From Oscillospiraceae bacterium (GTDB lineage Bacteria > Bacillota > Clostridia > Oscillospirales > JAKOTC01): DNA of 10,860 bases. Within the stretch, counting starts at the first letter, position 1, and every line of letters starts with the position of its first letter. The notes beneath the pieces are model-generated. The model made no database searches and had not been told where the DNA came from. It saw only the letters and a program-made list of their open reading frames with translations. The translations under genes and the position numbers were made by a program. The stretch covers positions 1 to 10,860 of the forward strand of contig DAOPZJ010000071.1 of assembly GCA_035353335.1 (NCBI GenBank), written 5' to 3'. Shown in pieces: positions 1 through 7,929 of this stretch.

Positions 1-367
1 ACCACATCCTCTTGAAATTGTTCCGTGATAACCCTCTGTTCTAGTCAAGACCCTAAAATTTTTAATAAGACAGAAAATCAATTGTGAAAAAACTAATAAA
101 TTTTGAGGAATAAATATCCCAATATAATTATTATATCACATATTCCCGGTCACCGTCAAAAAACGAAACTGCTTTTTATTTTATAGCAGAATTTTATAAA
201 TTGGGAAATCAAAAGAAGTTGATTTTAATTATAAACAAATAATAAACCTAAAAATTCTGTATTTGTAAATATTTAATACTGCTTTTTTATTGCGAAATGA
301 TTGCATTTCAATCAAAAAAGAGATATACTTGTTTTTATATATTTTTTCTGACTGGGGGAGTCATCGG
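1..367. other. AT-rich non-coding leader upstream of the opp operon
   Basis: No convincing coding frame is visible here on either strand; the first ~45 nt could be the tail of an upstream gene but all three forward frames close quickly. The stretch is clearly more AT-rich than the genes. It holds a perfect TATAAT at 123-128 with only a poor -35 (TTTTGA, 101-106), a candidate promoter at 201-229, a small palindrome CGGTCACCG at 147-155, and a hairpin GAAATG-ATTG-CATTTC at 294-309 that would lie in the oppB leader. ACTGCTTTTTATT near 168-180 recurs, with one extra T, at about 278-291. No riboswitch or T-box was recognised. Confidence 0.6.
201..229 (+). promoter_or_regulatory. Candidate sigma-A promoter for the opp operon
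   Basis: TTGGGA (201-206) and TTTAAT (224-229) are separated by 17 nt, which matches the -35/-10 layout of a vegetative promoter with 4/6 and 5/6 consensus bases. It would start transcription near 236 and leave a leader of about 130 nt before oppB. In DNA this AT-rich, such matches arise easily by chance, and the TATAAT at 123-128 is a rival. Confidence 0.3.
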
Positions 368-1294
368 ATGAACAAAAAATTAGCTTTTTACATATTAAAA
401 AGGATTTTGCTCGCTATTATGACGATCATCTTGGTTGTTTTGATTACCTTTTTCGTAATGCATGCCATTCCGGGGGGGCCGTTTTTAAGTGAAAAGGCCC
501 CAAGCCCACAGGTTACGGCTGCGCTTGAGGCAAAATACGGTCTGGATAAACCGATTATGGAGCAATTTTGGACTTATCTGAAAGGTGTTGTCAAATTTGA
601 TTTCGGCCCTTCGATCAAACAGAGAGGCCGAAGTGTAAGCAGCATCATCCTGGAGGGTTTTAAAGTCAGCGCAAAATTAGGCCTTGCGGCGGCTTTTTTA
701 GCGATCATATTCGGTCTTGTTCTGGGTTCTCTCGCCGCCGTTTTTCACAATAAAACGATTGATAAGATCACAATGGTTCTATCAACCGCATTTGTCGCGA
801 TGCCGTCTTTTATCATAGCGACCTTTTTGTTATTGATTTTTTGCGTGAATTTGAATTTGCTCCCCGCAAACGGCTCGTCGGCAGGAGGATTGATTTTGCC
901 GATTATCTCTCTTTCCTTATATCCGATGGCTTATATCATACGATTGACCCGGTCGAGTATGCTCGATGTGCTCGGGCAGGACTATATCCGGACCGCGCGT
1001 GCAAAAGGCGTCAAACCCAGCAAGGTCTTGTTTAAACACGCTCTGCGCAATGCTATCACACCGGTTATCACTTATGCGGGTCCCATGATCGCATTCATCG
1101 TCACCGGAAGCTTGGTCGTTGAGAAAATTTTCGCGGTGCCGGGTTTGGGAAAATACTTCGTCTCCAGCATCTTTAACCGGGATTACACATTGATTATGGG
1201 GACCACGATTTTTCTTGCTGCGCTCATCATCCTGATGATGTTGGTCTCGGATATCTTATATAAAGTATTTGACCCACGGGTAGAACTGTCTTAA
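368..1294 (+). CDS. oppB: Oligopeptide ABC transporter permease OppB
   Basis: First inner-membrane permease of the peptide importer; it forms the translocation channel together with OppC. The 308-residue product has the N-terminal helix typical of OppB/DppB (about residues 10-30), followed by the HAIPGGPF motif that begins the external loop. Further hydrophobic segments lie at about 103-125, 137-160, 176-192, 236-252 and 280-300. The EAA cytoplasmic loop that docks on the ATPases is at about 204-229 (QDYIRTARAKG...). The family signature PGLGKYF is at 258-264. The start is set at ATG 368, because GGGGGAG lies at 354-360 with 7-nt spacing. A longer frame from TTG 290 lacks such a site and would add 26 residues over the leader hairpin. 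It is first of five genes in the operon, with 18 nt to oppC. Confidence 0.95.
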   Translation: MNKKLAFYILKRILLAIMTIILVVLITFFVMHAIPGGPFLSEKAPSPQVTAALEAKYGLDKPIMEQFWTYLKGVVKFDFGPSIKQRGRSVSSIILEGFKVSAKLGLAAAFLAIIFGLVLGSLAAVFHNKTIDKITMVLSTAFVAMPSFIIATFLLLIFCVNLNLLPANGSSAGGLILPIISLSLYPMAYIIRLTRSSMLDVLGQDYIRTARAKGVKPSKVLFKHALRNAITPVITYAGPMIAFIVTGSLVVEKIFAVPGLGKYFVSSIFNRDYTLIMGTTIFLAALIILMMLVSDILYKVFDPRVELS

Positions 1295-1312
1295 AACAGG
1301 AGGATTTGGAAT

Positions 1313-2395
1313 ATGAACGAGAAAGATAAAATACTTAAAAAGAATCCTCTGAGTTTTCAGCTGGACCTGTCTAAATTTGAACCCGCGACAGATGAGGAAA
1401 AACTGCAGCAGGTGAAAATGCGGGAGCGGACGACTTTTTTAAGAGACGGCCTTCGCCGTCTTTGGAAAAATAAAATCGCGATGACCTGTCTTTTTATCCT
1501 TGCGGTTATCTTAATCATCGTAATTTTTGTACCGACGTTTTACCCTTATTCTTATGAGCAGCAGCTTGGCCTCATACAAGGCCAGACTGTTGATTCCTCT
1601 TATCTTAATTTAAAGCCGTTTGAATACGGTGCGACCGAACAAGCGAAGATTGCGGCCGGTGAGAAAGTATTTCCGCACATCTTCGGAACCGATTCCGCGG
1701 GCAGAGATTATGCCATCCGCGTCGTTTACGGCGCTAGGGTTTCATTGTTAGTCGGCTTCTTTGCCAGTATCATCGTTTTGATCATCGGTGTCACCTACGG
1801 CTCCATCTCGGGATATTTCGGCGGTCGGTTGGATTTATATATGATGCGTATCGTCGATATCATCTATTCTCTGCCCGATCTGCTGATGATCATTCTGCTT
1901 TCGGTGGTATTGAAATTAGTTCTTGAACCTGTGATTCAAGGCACCTCGCTTTCAAAATTGGGAACCGGCATGATCAGTATCTTCATCGTATTTGCATTAT
2001 TGTATTGGGTGAGCATGGCTCGTTTGATCCGCGGTCAAATCCTCTCGATTAAACAGGAGGAATTCGTTCTTACAGCCAAATCCATCGGCGCGAGTTCTAA
2101 CCGGATTATCCGCAAACATATCCTGCCCAATTGTATCAGCATCATCATCATTACAACCGCTTTACAAATTCCTTCCGCTATTTTCACTGAAAGCTTCCTC
2201 AGTTTCCTGGGCCTCGGAGTCTCGATTCCGATGCCGAGTTTGGGATCGCTTGCATCCGATGCGCTGACCGGTATCTACAGCTACGCTTATCGTTTAGTCA
2301 TCCCGGCTGTTTTCATTTGTTTGATCGTGCTCTCACTGAATCTGCTCGGAGACGGATTGCGCGATGCCTTTGACCCGAAACTGAAAAATCGATGA
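1313..2395 (+). CDS. oppC: Oligopeptide ABC transporter permease OppC
   Basis: Second membrane permease of the oligopeptide importer, partner of OppB. The 360-residue protein starts with about 50 hydrophilic residues, then the first membrane helix (about 57-75) and a sizeable external loop. Next comes the OppC/DppC signature GTDSAGRD (125-132) followed by YGARVSL (139-145). Further hydrophobic segments are at about 146-163, 186-205, 219-236, 274-290 and 328-346. The EAA loop that contacts OppD/OppF is at 249-273 (EEFVLTAKSIGAS...). The protein is somewhat longer than many OppC proteins because of its N-terminus and the loop at about 76-124. The start ATG has AGGAGG at 1298-1303 with 9-nt spacing, just after the oppB stop. 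Confidence 0.95.
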   Translation: MNEKDKILKKNPLSFQLDLSKFEPATDEEKLQQVKMRERTTFLRDGLRRLWKNKIAMTCLFILAVILIIVIFVPTFYPYSYEQQLGLIQGQTVDSSYLNLKPFEYGATEQAKIAAGEKVFPHIFGTDSAGRDYAIRVVYGARVSLLVGFFASIIVLIIGVTYGSISGYFGGRLDLYMMRIVDIIYSLPDLLMIILLSVVLKLVLEPVIQGTSLSKLGTGMISIFIVFALLYWVSMARLIRGQILSIKQEEFVLTAKSIGASSNRIIRKHILPNCISIIIITTALQIPSAIFTESFLSFLGLGVSIPMPSLGSLASDALTGIYSYAYRLVIPAVFICLIVLSLNLLGDGLRDAFDPKLKNR

Positions 2396-2414
2396 GAAAG
2401 GCGGCGTAAATAAA

Positions 2415-3437
2415 ATGAGATTATTGGAAGTAAGAAATTTAAAGACATCATTTTACACCTCTTCCGGTGAGGTCAGAGCCGTCAACGGCGTCTCTTTCAA
2501 TTTGGATGAAGGTAAAGTACTCGGAATCGTGGGCGAATCCGGTTCCGGCAAAAGTGTAACTGCTTATTCTGTCCTTCAGATTTTGACGCATCCCGGTAAA
2601 ATTGTTGACGGCAGTATAAAATTCAAAGGGCAGGAATTGGTCGGCGCCGGCGAAAAGGTTATGAGTGCGATTCGCGGCAATAAAATCAGCATTATCTTCC
2701 AAGACCCAATGACCAGCCTCAATCCGGTGTTTTCGATCGGAAATCAACTGATGGAAGCCATCATGCTGCATACCAACCGAGATCAAAAACAGGCGAAGGA
2801 AAGAGCCGTCGAGATGCTCTCTCTTGTCGGCGTCAGCGAACCGAAAAAGAGAATGAATCAATATCCGCATGAGTTTTCGGGAGGCATGCGCCAGCGCGTT
2901 ATGATTGCCATGGCGCTTGCTTGTGAGCCGGATATCTTGATTGCCGACGAACCGACAACCGCGCTTGACGTAACCATTCAGGCTCAGATTCTTGAACTGA
3001 TGAAAGACCTCCAAAAAAAGATGGGTATGGCGATCATTTTAATCACACATGATCTCGGTGTAATTGCCGATATGTGTGACGAGGTCATCGTCATGTATGC
3101 GGGACAGTTCTGTGAACGCGGTACCGCCGATGAAATTTTCTATAATCCGCAGCACGAATATACCAAAGGCTTGATTCGCTCTATTCCTACCGTTTCCGAT
3201 AAAAGAGAGCGTTTAAAGCCGATCGGAGGTTCTCCGATTGATTTGCTCAATATGCCTTCAGGCTGTCCGTTTTCACCCCGATGCGATAATGCAATGAAAA
3301 TCTGTCTCAAAGAAAACGCCCGTGAGATCGTCATTAACGAAAAACATATCTCAAGGTGCTGGTTTAATATTAAAAAAAGTATTGATGAAGGTATCCTCAC
3401 ACCGGACCAGATAAAGGAGCTGAATTTAAATGATTAA
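2415..3437 (+). CDS. oppD: Oligopeptide ABC transporter ATPase OppD
   Basis: One of the two ATPases that power peptide uptake; it acts on the cytoplasmic face bound to OppB/OppC. All ABC motifs are present in the 340 residues: Walker A GESGSGKS at 40-47, Q-loop Gln 96 (FQDPMTSLNP), signature SGGMRQR at 155-161, Walker B ILIADEP at 174-180 and H-loop His 212. After the ATPase core comes the C-terminal oligopeptide/dipeptide transporter domain, with cysteines 284, 290, 297 and 315 in the pattern GCPFSPRC...C...C. This pattern is known in the OppD/DppD family and can hold an iron-sulfur cluster in some members. The ribosome binding site is weaker than its neighbours' (AAAGGCGG, 2397-2404). The D assignment rests on its position before OppF and on the SGGMRQR form of the signature. 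Confidence 0.94.
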   Translation: MRLLEVRNLKTSFYTSSGEVRAVNGVSFNLDEGKVLGIVGESGSGKSVTAYSVLQILTHPGKIVDGSIKFKGQELVGAGEKVMSAIRGNKISIIFQDPMTSLNPVFSIGNQLMEAIMLHTNRDQKQAKERAVEMLSLVGVSEPKKRMNQYPHEFSGGMRQRVMIAMALACEPDILIADEPTTALDVTIQAQILELMKDLQKKMGMAIILITHDLGVIADMCDEVIVMYAGQFCERGTADEIFYNPQHEYTKGLIRSIPTVSDKRERLKPIGGSPIDLLNMPSGCPFSPRCDNAMKICLKENAREIVINEKHISRCWFNIKKSIDEGILTPDQIKELNLND

Positions 3438-4398
3438 AGAAAACACACTGCTGGAAGTAAATCATTTAAAGCAGTATTTTGATATCCCGACCGGATTTTT
3501 CGGCTCGATTCCGCTGAAAGCGGTTGATGACGTCTCTTTTTCTATCAAAGAAGGCGAGACCCTTGGTTTGGTCGGAGAATCCGGCTGCGGAAAAACTACC
3601 GTCGGCCGCACGCTGCTGCGGCTTTATAAACCTACCGGCGGAGAGATTGTCTTTAACGGAAAGAAAATCGAAGGTAAGAGATCGATTCAGGAGATACGTA
3701 AAAAAGCGCAGATGGTCTTTCAGGACCCCTACTCTTCCCTTGATCCTCGCATGACTATCGGAGACATCATCGGAGAACCGCTTGACGTTCATAAGCTCTA
3801 TTCATCGAAGAAAGAGCGCCAGGAAAAAATCATGAACCTGATGGATATCGTCGGGCTTTGTTGCGAACACACCACCCGTTACGCGCACGAATTTTCAGGC
3901 GGACAGCGGCAGCGCATCGGTATCGCCCGTGCTTTGGCCGTTGATCCCAAATTCATCGTCTGCGATGAACCCGTCTCTGCCCTTGACGTTTCAATTCAGG
4001 CGCAGATCATCAATATGTTTGAAGAGCTTCAAAAGAAATTAAATTTGACCTATCTCTTCATCGCGCATGACCTATTGGTTGTCAAACATATTTCTAACCG
4101 AATTGCCGTTATGTATCTCGGCAAAATCGTTGAAGTCGCTCCGGCAAACGAACTGTATAACAAACCGCTGCATCCTTATACGGTTTCTTTGCTTTCTGCG
4201 GTTCCGATTCCCGACCCAAATTACGCGCGCTCGCATAAGCGCATCACGCTTGAAGGAGATGTCCCGAGCCCGCTCCATATGCCGAGCGGCTGCCCGTTCA
4301 GAACCAGATGCCCGAAAGCGACAAAAGAATGCGCCGAAAACGCACCGAATCTGAGAGAAATTTCACCAAATCATTACGTTTCCTGCTTGCATATTTAA
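3430..4398 (+). CDS. oppF: Oligopeptide ABC transporter ATPase OppF
   Basis: Second ATPase, expected to form a heterodimer with OppD. The 322 residues show Walker A GESGCGKT (49-56), Q-loop Gln 98, signature SGGQRQR (156-162), Walker B FIVCDEP (175-181) and H-loop His 213. The C-terminal peptide-transporter domain has cysteines 288, 294, 301 and 319 in the same spacing style as OppD. The TTVGRTLLRLYKPTGG stretch after Walker A is typical of OppF/DppF. The start ATG overlaps the last 8 nt of oppD, and AAAGGAG (3413-3419) sits inside oppD with 10-nt spacing. Such an overlap usually means translational coupling, which suits equal amounts of the two ATPases. Confidence 0.95.
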   Translation: MIKENTLLEVNHLKQYFDIPTGFFGSIPLKAVDDVSFSIKEGETLGLVGESGCGKTTVGRTLLRLYKPTGGEIVFNGKKIEGKRSIQEIRKKAQMVFQDPYSSLDPRMTIGDIIGEPLDVHKLYSSKKERQEKIMNLMDIVGLCCEHTTRYAHEFSGGQRQRIGIARALAVDPKFIVCDEPVSALDVSIQAQIINMFEELQKKLNLTYLFIAHDLLVVKHISNRIAVMYLGKIVEVAPANELYNKPLHPYTVSLLSAVPIPDPNYARSHKRITLEGDVPSPLHMPSGCPFRTRCPKATKECAENAPNLREISPNHYVSCLHI

Positions 4399-4415
4399 AA
4401 CAATTGGTGTATGAT
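4387..4415 (+). promoter_or_regulatory. Candidate internal promoter for oppA
   Basis: TTGCAT (4387-4392) and TATGAT (4410-4415) are 17 nt apart; the -10 matches 5/6 of consensus and the -35 only 3/6. It begins in the last codons of oppF and would start oppA mRNA near 4422, just ahead of the inverted repeat at 4429-4449. A binding protein is normally needed in excess over its membrane complex, so a separate promoter is plausible, but the match is modest. Confidence 0.33.
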
Positions 4416-4428
4416 GTCTTACATATTT

Positions 4429-4449
4429 ATTAACCGGAACTCGGTTAAT
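4429..4449. repeat. 8-bp inverted repeat between oppF and oppA
   Basis: ATTAACCG (4429-4436) and CGGTTAAT (4442-4449) are perfect inverted arms around a 5-nt loop GAACT. No U-run follows, so it is not a normal terminator. In RNA it would be a small stem-loop about 30 nt before the oppA start, which could stabilise a processed oppA transcript. In DNA it could be an operator just downstream of the candidate promoter. The sequence does not decide between the two. Confidence 0.6.
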
Positions 4450-4479
4450 TTAATATGAAATCTAAATGGAGGGGAAAAA

Positions 4480-6402
4480 ATGAAAAAGACATTAAGCATT
4501 CTGCTGACGCTGCTCATGGTGTTTGGTCTTACAATCGGCTGCGCGCCGAAAGCACCGACCGAAATGACCGTTTGTGTCGGTCCCTATCCCGATACGATCG
4601 ATCCGGCTCTGAACAGCGCGGTAGACGGCGCCACCTATATCATCCACGCCTTTTCCGGTTTGGTAGGATATAGACAGGACGCTAACGGCAAACTGGAACT
4701 CTTTGCCGACTGTGCAAAGGAGCTTCCTACTGCGACCGCCACTGCCGACGGTAAGGTACAATACGTATTCACACTCAAAGACGGCCTCAAATGGAGCGAT
4801 GGCAGCGATCTGACTGCCGCTGATTTCATCTATGCGTGGAACAGAGCTGTTTCTCCGGTCACCGGAGCTGACTATGGCTATATGTTCGACGTCATCGACG
4901 GTTATTCGGCGATCATGGATGCTTTCACGCCGGCCAATGATGCACAGGCGATTGCAGATGAAGCTGCGGCAGCTCTTGAAGCTGCTAAAGGCACCGCAAA
5001 TGAAGCTGCTGCGCAAGCTGCATCCGATAAAGCTGCGGCAGATGCCGAAACAGCATATGCAGCCTCGGTAACGGCGGCGGCAGCGCTTTCTCTGAACGTC
5101 ACAGCGTCCGAAGACGGAAAAACATTGACCGTGGTACTTCCGGTTGATGTCCCCTACTTCATCGAGCTCTGCGCGTTCCCGGCCTATATGCCTGTCAAGA
5201 AATCCGTTGTCGAAGGCAACGAGAGCTGGGCGACAGCTGCCGAAACCTACATCAGCAACGGTCCGTACAAAGTGACCGAATTCTCCCAGGCGCAATTGGT
5301 CATGGAGAAGAACGAAAACTACTACAATGCCAAAGCAATCGTCACCGATAAGCTGGTTTTCCCGTTCAATGATGATGACAGCTCTCTGCTTGCCAACTAT
5401 CAGAGCGGCGCTTACCTGTTCATTGACTCGGTCCCGAACAACGAGATCGAAAATTTGAAGACGACTTATCCGAACGATTTCAAAGTTACCGGTCAGCTTG
5501 GAACATATTATGTATGCTTCAACGTCAATGACACCGCACTTTCTGTATTCACTCCCGAAGAAGCCGTGAAAATCAGAACCGCGATGTCACTGTTGATCGA
5601 CAGAAATTACATCGTCACCAATATCGGTAAAGCCGGTCAGGTTCCGGCCGCCGGATTTGTGGCAATGGGTCTCACCGAACCGGATGGTTCCGAATACATC
5701 TCCAAGAACGGTCCTGCCGGCGACGGTAAAGGTTATTACAGCGTTGCCGCCGCGGATTACACCGCCAACTGCGATAAGGCAATCGCGCTCTTCAAAGAAG
5801 TCGCGGCCTCTTCCAAGAAGTTCACCGTGGGCGCCGACAACAAGCTCGTCGGATTCCCCGAGCTCACTTATATCTTTAATAACGGCTCCGGTCACCAAGC
5901 CATTGCGGAATATCTGCAGGGTCTTTATGCCGGATACGGCCTCACAATGAACGTCACCTCCCAGGAATGGGGCACCTTCCTCAACACCCGTAAGGACGGC
6001 AACTATTCCGTGGCCAGAAACGGCTGGCTGGGCGACTACAACGATCCGATCTCCTTCCTCGACATGTGGACGACCAAGAGCGGCAACAACGACTGCCAGT
6101 TCGGCAAGGGCGCATTTGAAACCTATGCCGGCTACAGTTACGATGATAAGACCGGTTTGACATGGGCACAGTCCTATGACGCTTTGATCGCTCAGGTCAA
6201 GGCCTCCAAGGATAAGGTCGAGCGTTTCGCACTGATGCACAAAGCCGAAAACGTGCTGATGAGCACCGGCGCTATCTGCCCGCTCTACTACTACACCGAC
6301 ATCTTCATGATCAGTCCGACCATCAAGGGCTTCTTCTCGAGCCCGCTCGGATTCAAGTACTTCATGTATGCATCGGTTGAAGCCGATACCGCTGCGAAAT
6401 AA
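4480..6402 (+). CDS. oppA: Oligopeptide-binding lipoprotein OppA (SBP family 5)
   Basis: Extracellular solute-binding protein that catches peptides and hands them to OppB/OppC. The 640 residues begin with a lipoprotein signal peptide: MKK, a hydrophobic run at 5-19 and a lipobox LTIG followed by Cys 21, which should be acylated to anchor the protein outside the membrane. Family 5 hallmarks follow: DTIDPALN (38-45), the FTLKDGLKWSDGSDLTAADFIYAW stretch (97-120), YISNGPYKV (257-265) and NGWLGDYNDPISFLDMW (514-530). Most unusual is an alanine-rich, probably helical insert at about 152-204, between the MFDVIDGY and SEDGKTLTVVL segments, which in ordinary OppA proteins are joined by a short linker. 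The start has GGAGG at 4468-4472 with 7-nt spacing. The later part of the gene uses many C-ending codons, as highly expressed genes often do. The peptide preference cannot be read from sequence. Confidence 0.93.
   Translation: MKKTLSILLTLLMVFGLTIGCAPKAPTEMTVCVGPYPDTIDPALNSAVDGATYIIHAFSGLVGYRQDANGKLELFADCAKELPTATATADGKVQYVFTLKDGLKWSDGSDLTAADFIYAWNRAVSPVTGADYGYMFDVIDGYSAIMDAFTPANDAQAIADEAAAALEAAKGTANEAAAQAASDKAAADAETAYAASVTAAAALSLNVTASEDGKTLTVVLPVDVPYFIELCAFPAYMPVKKSVVEGNESWATAAETYISNGPYKVTEFSQAQLVMEKNENYYNAKAIVTDKLVFPFNDDDSSLLANYQSGAYLFIDSVPNNEIENLKTTYPNDFKVTGQLGTYYVCFNVNDTALSVFTPEEAVKIRTAMSLLIDRNYIVTNIGKAGQVPAAGFVAMGLTEPDGSEYISKNGPAGDGKGYYSVAAADYTANCDKAIALFKEVAASSKKFTVGADNKLVGFPELTYIFNNGSGHQAIAEYLQGLYAGYGLTMNVTSQEWGTFLNTRKDGNYSVARNGWLGDYNDPISFLDMWTTKSGNNDCQFGKGAFETYAGYSYDDKTGLTWAQSYDALIAQVKASKDKVERFALMHKAENVLMSTGAICPLYYYTDIFMISPTIKGFFSSPLGFKYFMYASVEADTAAK
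4933..5091 (+). repeat. Repeat-rich segment coding the Ala-rich insert of OppA
   Basis: This segment encodes residues 152-204 of OppA, dominated by Ala with regularly spaced Glu, Lys, Asp and Gln. At the DNA level AAGCTGCGGCAG occurs at 4961-4972 and 5030-5041 (69 nt, 23 codons apart), and TGAAGCTGCT occurs at 4977-4986 and 5001-5010 (24 nt, 8 codons apart). In-frame repeats of this kind suggest growth by slippage or local duplication. The composition fits a helical or coiled-coil protrusion from the binding-protein fold. Confidence 0.65.
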
Positions 6403-6432
6403 GCAGTACCGATTTTAATCAAAACAAAGACA

Positions 6433-6462
6433 AAGCGGCCGGGAAACCGGCCGCTTGTTTTT
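6433..6462. terminator. Bidirectional intrinsic terminator between oppA and pdxT
   Basis: AAGCGGCCGG (6433-6442) pairs perfectly with CCGGCCGCTT (6447-6456) around a GAAA tetraloop (6443-6446), giving a 10-bp, mostly GC stem. On the plus strand TTGTTTTTG follows, ending oppA. On the minus strand the flank 6421-6434 reads as a U-rich run broken by single C and G, so the same hairpin can end the pdxS-pdxT transcript. It lies in the 73-nt gap between two convergent genes. Confidence 0.92.
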
Positions 6463-6475
6463 GCTTTATTCCATT

Positions 6476-7036
6476 TTACTTAATCATGTTCAGGAAGTGC
6501 TGATGCACGGTAGTATCGTTGGTGAGCTCGGGGTGGAAAGCGGTAACGAGTTGACTGCCCTGCTGCGCGGCTACGATTTTGTGATCGACGACCGAAAGAA
6601 TTTTTGTGCTACTTTCGATCGATTTGATATACGGCGCGCGGATAAACGTCATTGCGATCGGTTTTCCGCCGAATTCCGAAACCGTATTAAAGCTTCCGAG
6701 TTGACGTCCGTATGCGTTTCGAACGACGGTGATGTCCATAGTCCCAAGGTGCGAAACGGGTTTGTTGTCGATTTTTTTGGCGAGCAGGATCATTCCGGCG
6801 CAGGTTCCGAAGACCGGCAGACCGTTTCGAATCAAATCACGTATCGGGTTCATCATGTCCAAATCGACGAACAGCTTTCCCATCGTGGTGCTCTCGCCGC
6901 CGGGAAGGATCAGCCCGTCGAAAGGCCGATTCAAGTCGCTTTTTTTGCGGATCTCGAAGCTTTCTGCGCCGAGCTTCTCAAGCATCTGACGGTGTTCGAG
7001 AAAAGCGCCCTGAAAAGCCAGAATTGCTACGACCAT
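6476..7036 (-). CDS. pdxT: PLP synthase glutaminase subunit PdxT
   Basis: Class I glutaminase that releases ammonia from glutamine and channels it to PdxS for pyridoxal 5'-phosphate synthesis in the cytoplasm. The 186 residues match the usual family length. Visible landmarks are LAFQGAF near the N-terminus (7-12), LPGGESTTM (44-52, oxyanion and binding loop), the nucleophile Cys 79 in FGTCAGM, RNAYGRQ (106-112), FIRAP (131-135) and the catalytic pair His 168 and Glu 170 in FHPE. The ATG directly follows the pdxS TAA with no gap, so it is probably translated by coupling to pdxS, with a weak GGAG in the pdxS 3' end. It converges on oppA across a shared terminator. Confidence 0.97.
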   Translation of the reverse strand: MVVAILAFQGAFLEHRQMLEKLGAESFEIRKKSDLNRPFDGLILPGGESTTMGKLFVDLDMMNPIRDLIRNGLPVFGTCAGMILLAKKIDNKPVSHLGTMDITVVRNAYGRQLGSFNTVSEFGGKPIAMTFIRAPYIKSIESSTKILSVVDHKIVAAQQGSQLVTAFHPELTNDTTVHQHFLNMIK

Positions 7037-7912
7037 TTATTTGCCACGCTCCGCCATCAGCAGTTCGATCTCGCCCTCGTTGATGCCGACCATGGCTTCG
7101 CCGAGGTCTTCGGAGAGTTCGGCGATGATTTTCGGATCGTTGTAGTTCGTGACGGCCTTGACGATGGCTGCGGCGCGTTTTGCGGGGTTGCCCGACTTGA
7201 AGATACCCGAGCCGACAAAAACGCCCTCCGCGCCCAACTGCATCATCAGCGCGGCATCGGCGGGAGTTGCGACGCCGCCCGCGGCGAAGTTCACAACCGG
7301 CAGCTTGCCGTTTTGGCTGACATAGAGCAGCAGGTCATAGGGCACTTTTAACTGTTTGGCGGCCTCGTAGAGTTCGTCCTGGCTGATGGAGGTCATGCGC
7401 CTGATTTCGCTCTGCATCATGCGCATATGGCGGACGGCTTGGATGATATCGCCCGTGCCGGGTTCTCCTTTAGTGCGTATCATGGACGCGCCCTCGCTGA
7501 TGCGCCGCAGGGCCTCTCCGAGGTCTTTTGCGCCGCAGACGAATGGCACCTTGAATTTCGTCTTGTCGATGTGGTAAACGTTGTCAGCGGGCGAAAGAAC
7601 TTCGCTCTCGTCGATGTAGTCGATTTCGACGGCTTCAAGAATCTGCGCCTCGACAAAATGGCCGATTCGGCACTTGGCCATGACCGGAATCGAGACGGCG
7701 GCCTGAATGCCCTTGATCATCTTGGGATCGCTCATGCGAGAGACGCCGCCGGCTGCGCGGATATCGGCCGGGATGCGCTCGAGCGCCATGACCGCGCACG
7801 CGCCCGCTTTTTCGGCGATGGCGGCCTGTTCGGGGGTGGTTACATCCATGATGACCCCGCCTTTTAACATCTGCGCGAGTTGTTTATTGAGTTCATATCT
7901 GTCGTTTGTCAT
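7037..7912 (-). CDS. pdxS: PLP synthase subunit PdxS
   Basis: Synthase subunit of the DXP-independent route: it builds pyridoxal 5'-phosphate from a pentose 5-phosphate, glyceraldehyde 3-phosphate and ammonia supplied by PdxT. The family forms a dodecameric (beta/alpha)8 barrel. With the start used here the product is 291 residues. It has the GGVIMDV strand with Asp 23, the active-site Lys 80 in PVMAKCRIGH, Lys 148 in MIRTKGEPGTG, and the phosphate-binding motifs FAAGGVATPADAA (209-221) and GVFVGSGIF (230-238). These are one less than the well-known B. subtilis Lys 81 and Lys 149. ATG 7912 was chosen because AAAGAGG (7927-7921) is 8 nt upstream. An in-frame GTG at 7921 would overlap that site and is less likely. 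First gene of the minus-strand pdxS-pdxT operon. Confidence 0.97.
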   Translation of the reverse strand: MTNDRYELNKQLAQMLKGGVIMDVTTPEQAAIAEKAGACAVMALERIPADIRAAGGVSRMSDPKMIKGIQAAVSIPVMAKCRIGHFVEAQILEAVEIDYIDESEVLSPADNVYHIDKTKFKVPFVCGAKDLGEALRRISEGASMIRTKGEPGTGDIIQAVRHMRMMQSEIRRMTSISQDELYEAAKQLKVPYDLLLYVSQNGKLPVVNFAAGGVATPADAALMMQLGAEGVFVGSGIFKSGNPAKRAAAIVKAVTNYNDPKIIAELSEDLGEAMVGINEGEIELLMAERGK

Positions 7913-7929
7913 AAAAAGCACCTCTTTAC

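Noticed and set aside
60..270. CodY-like box upstream of oppB
   Set aside because: opp operons are often CodY targets, but no stretch here comes close to the AATTTTCWGAAAATT consensus beyond what AT-rich DNA gives by chance.
290..367. N-terminal extension of OppB from TTG 290
   Set aside because: No ribosome binding site at 290, the added residues do not look like an OppB start, and ATG 368 has a well-spaced GGGGGAG.
4492..5295. 267-codon open frame on the minus strand opposite oppA
   Set aside because: Low-complexity Cys/Arg/Ser-rich product with no recognisable motif, lying opposite a convincing lipoprotein gene. The similar frame at 5587-6240 was rejected for the same reason.
6455..7351. 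298-codon open frame on the plus strand opposite pdxT and pdxS
   Set aside because: It is antisense to two clear, motif-complete genes, has no family resemblance and begins in the terminator region; it is a shadow of GC-biased codons.
7913..7921. GTG start for PdxS at 7921
   Set aside because: It would overlap the clear AAAGAGG site that is correctly spaced for ATG 7912, and the ATG start gives active-site numbering close to known PdxS proteins.
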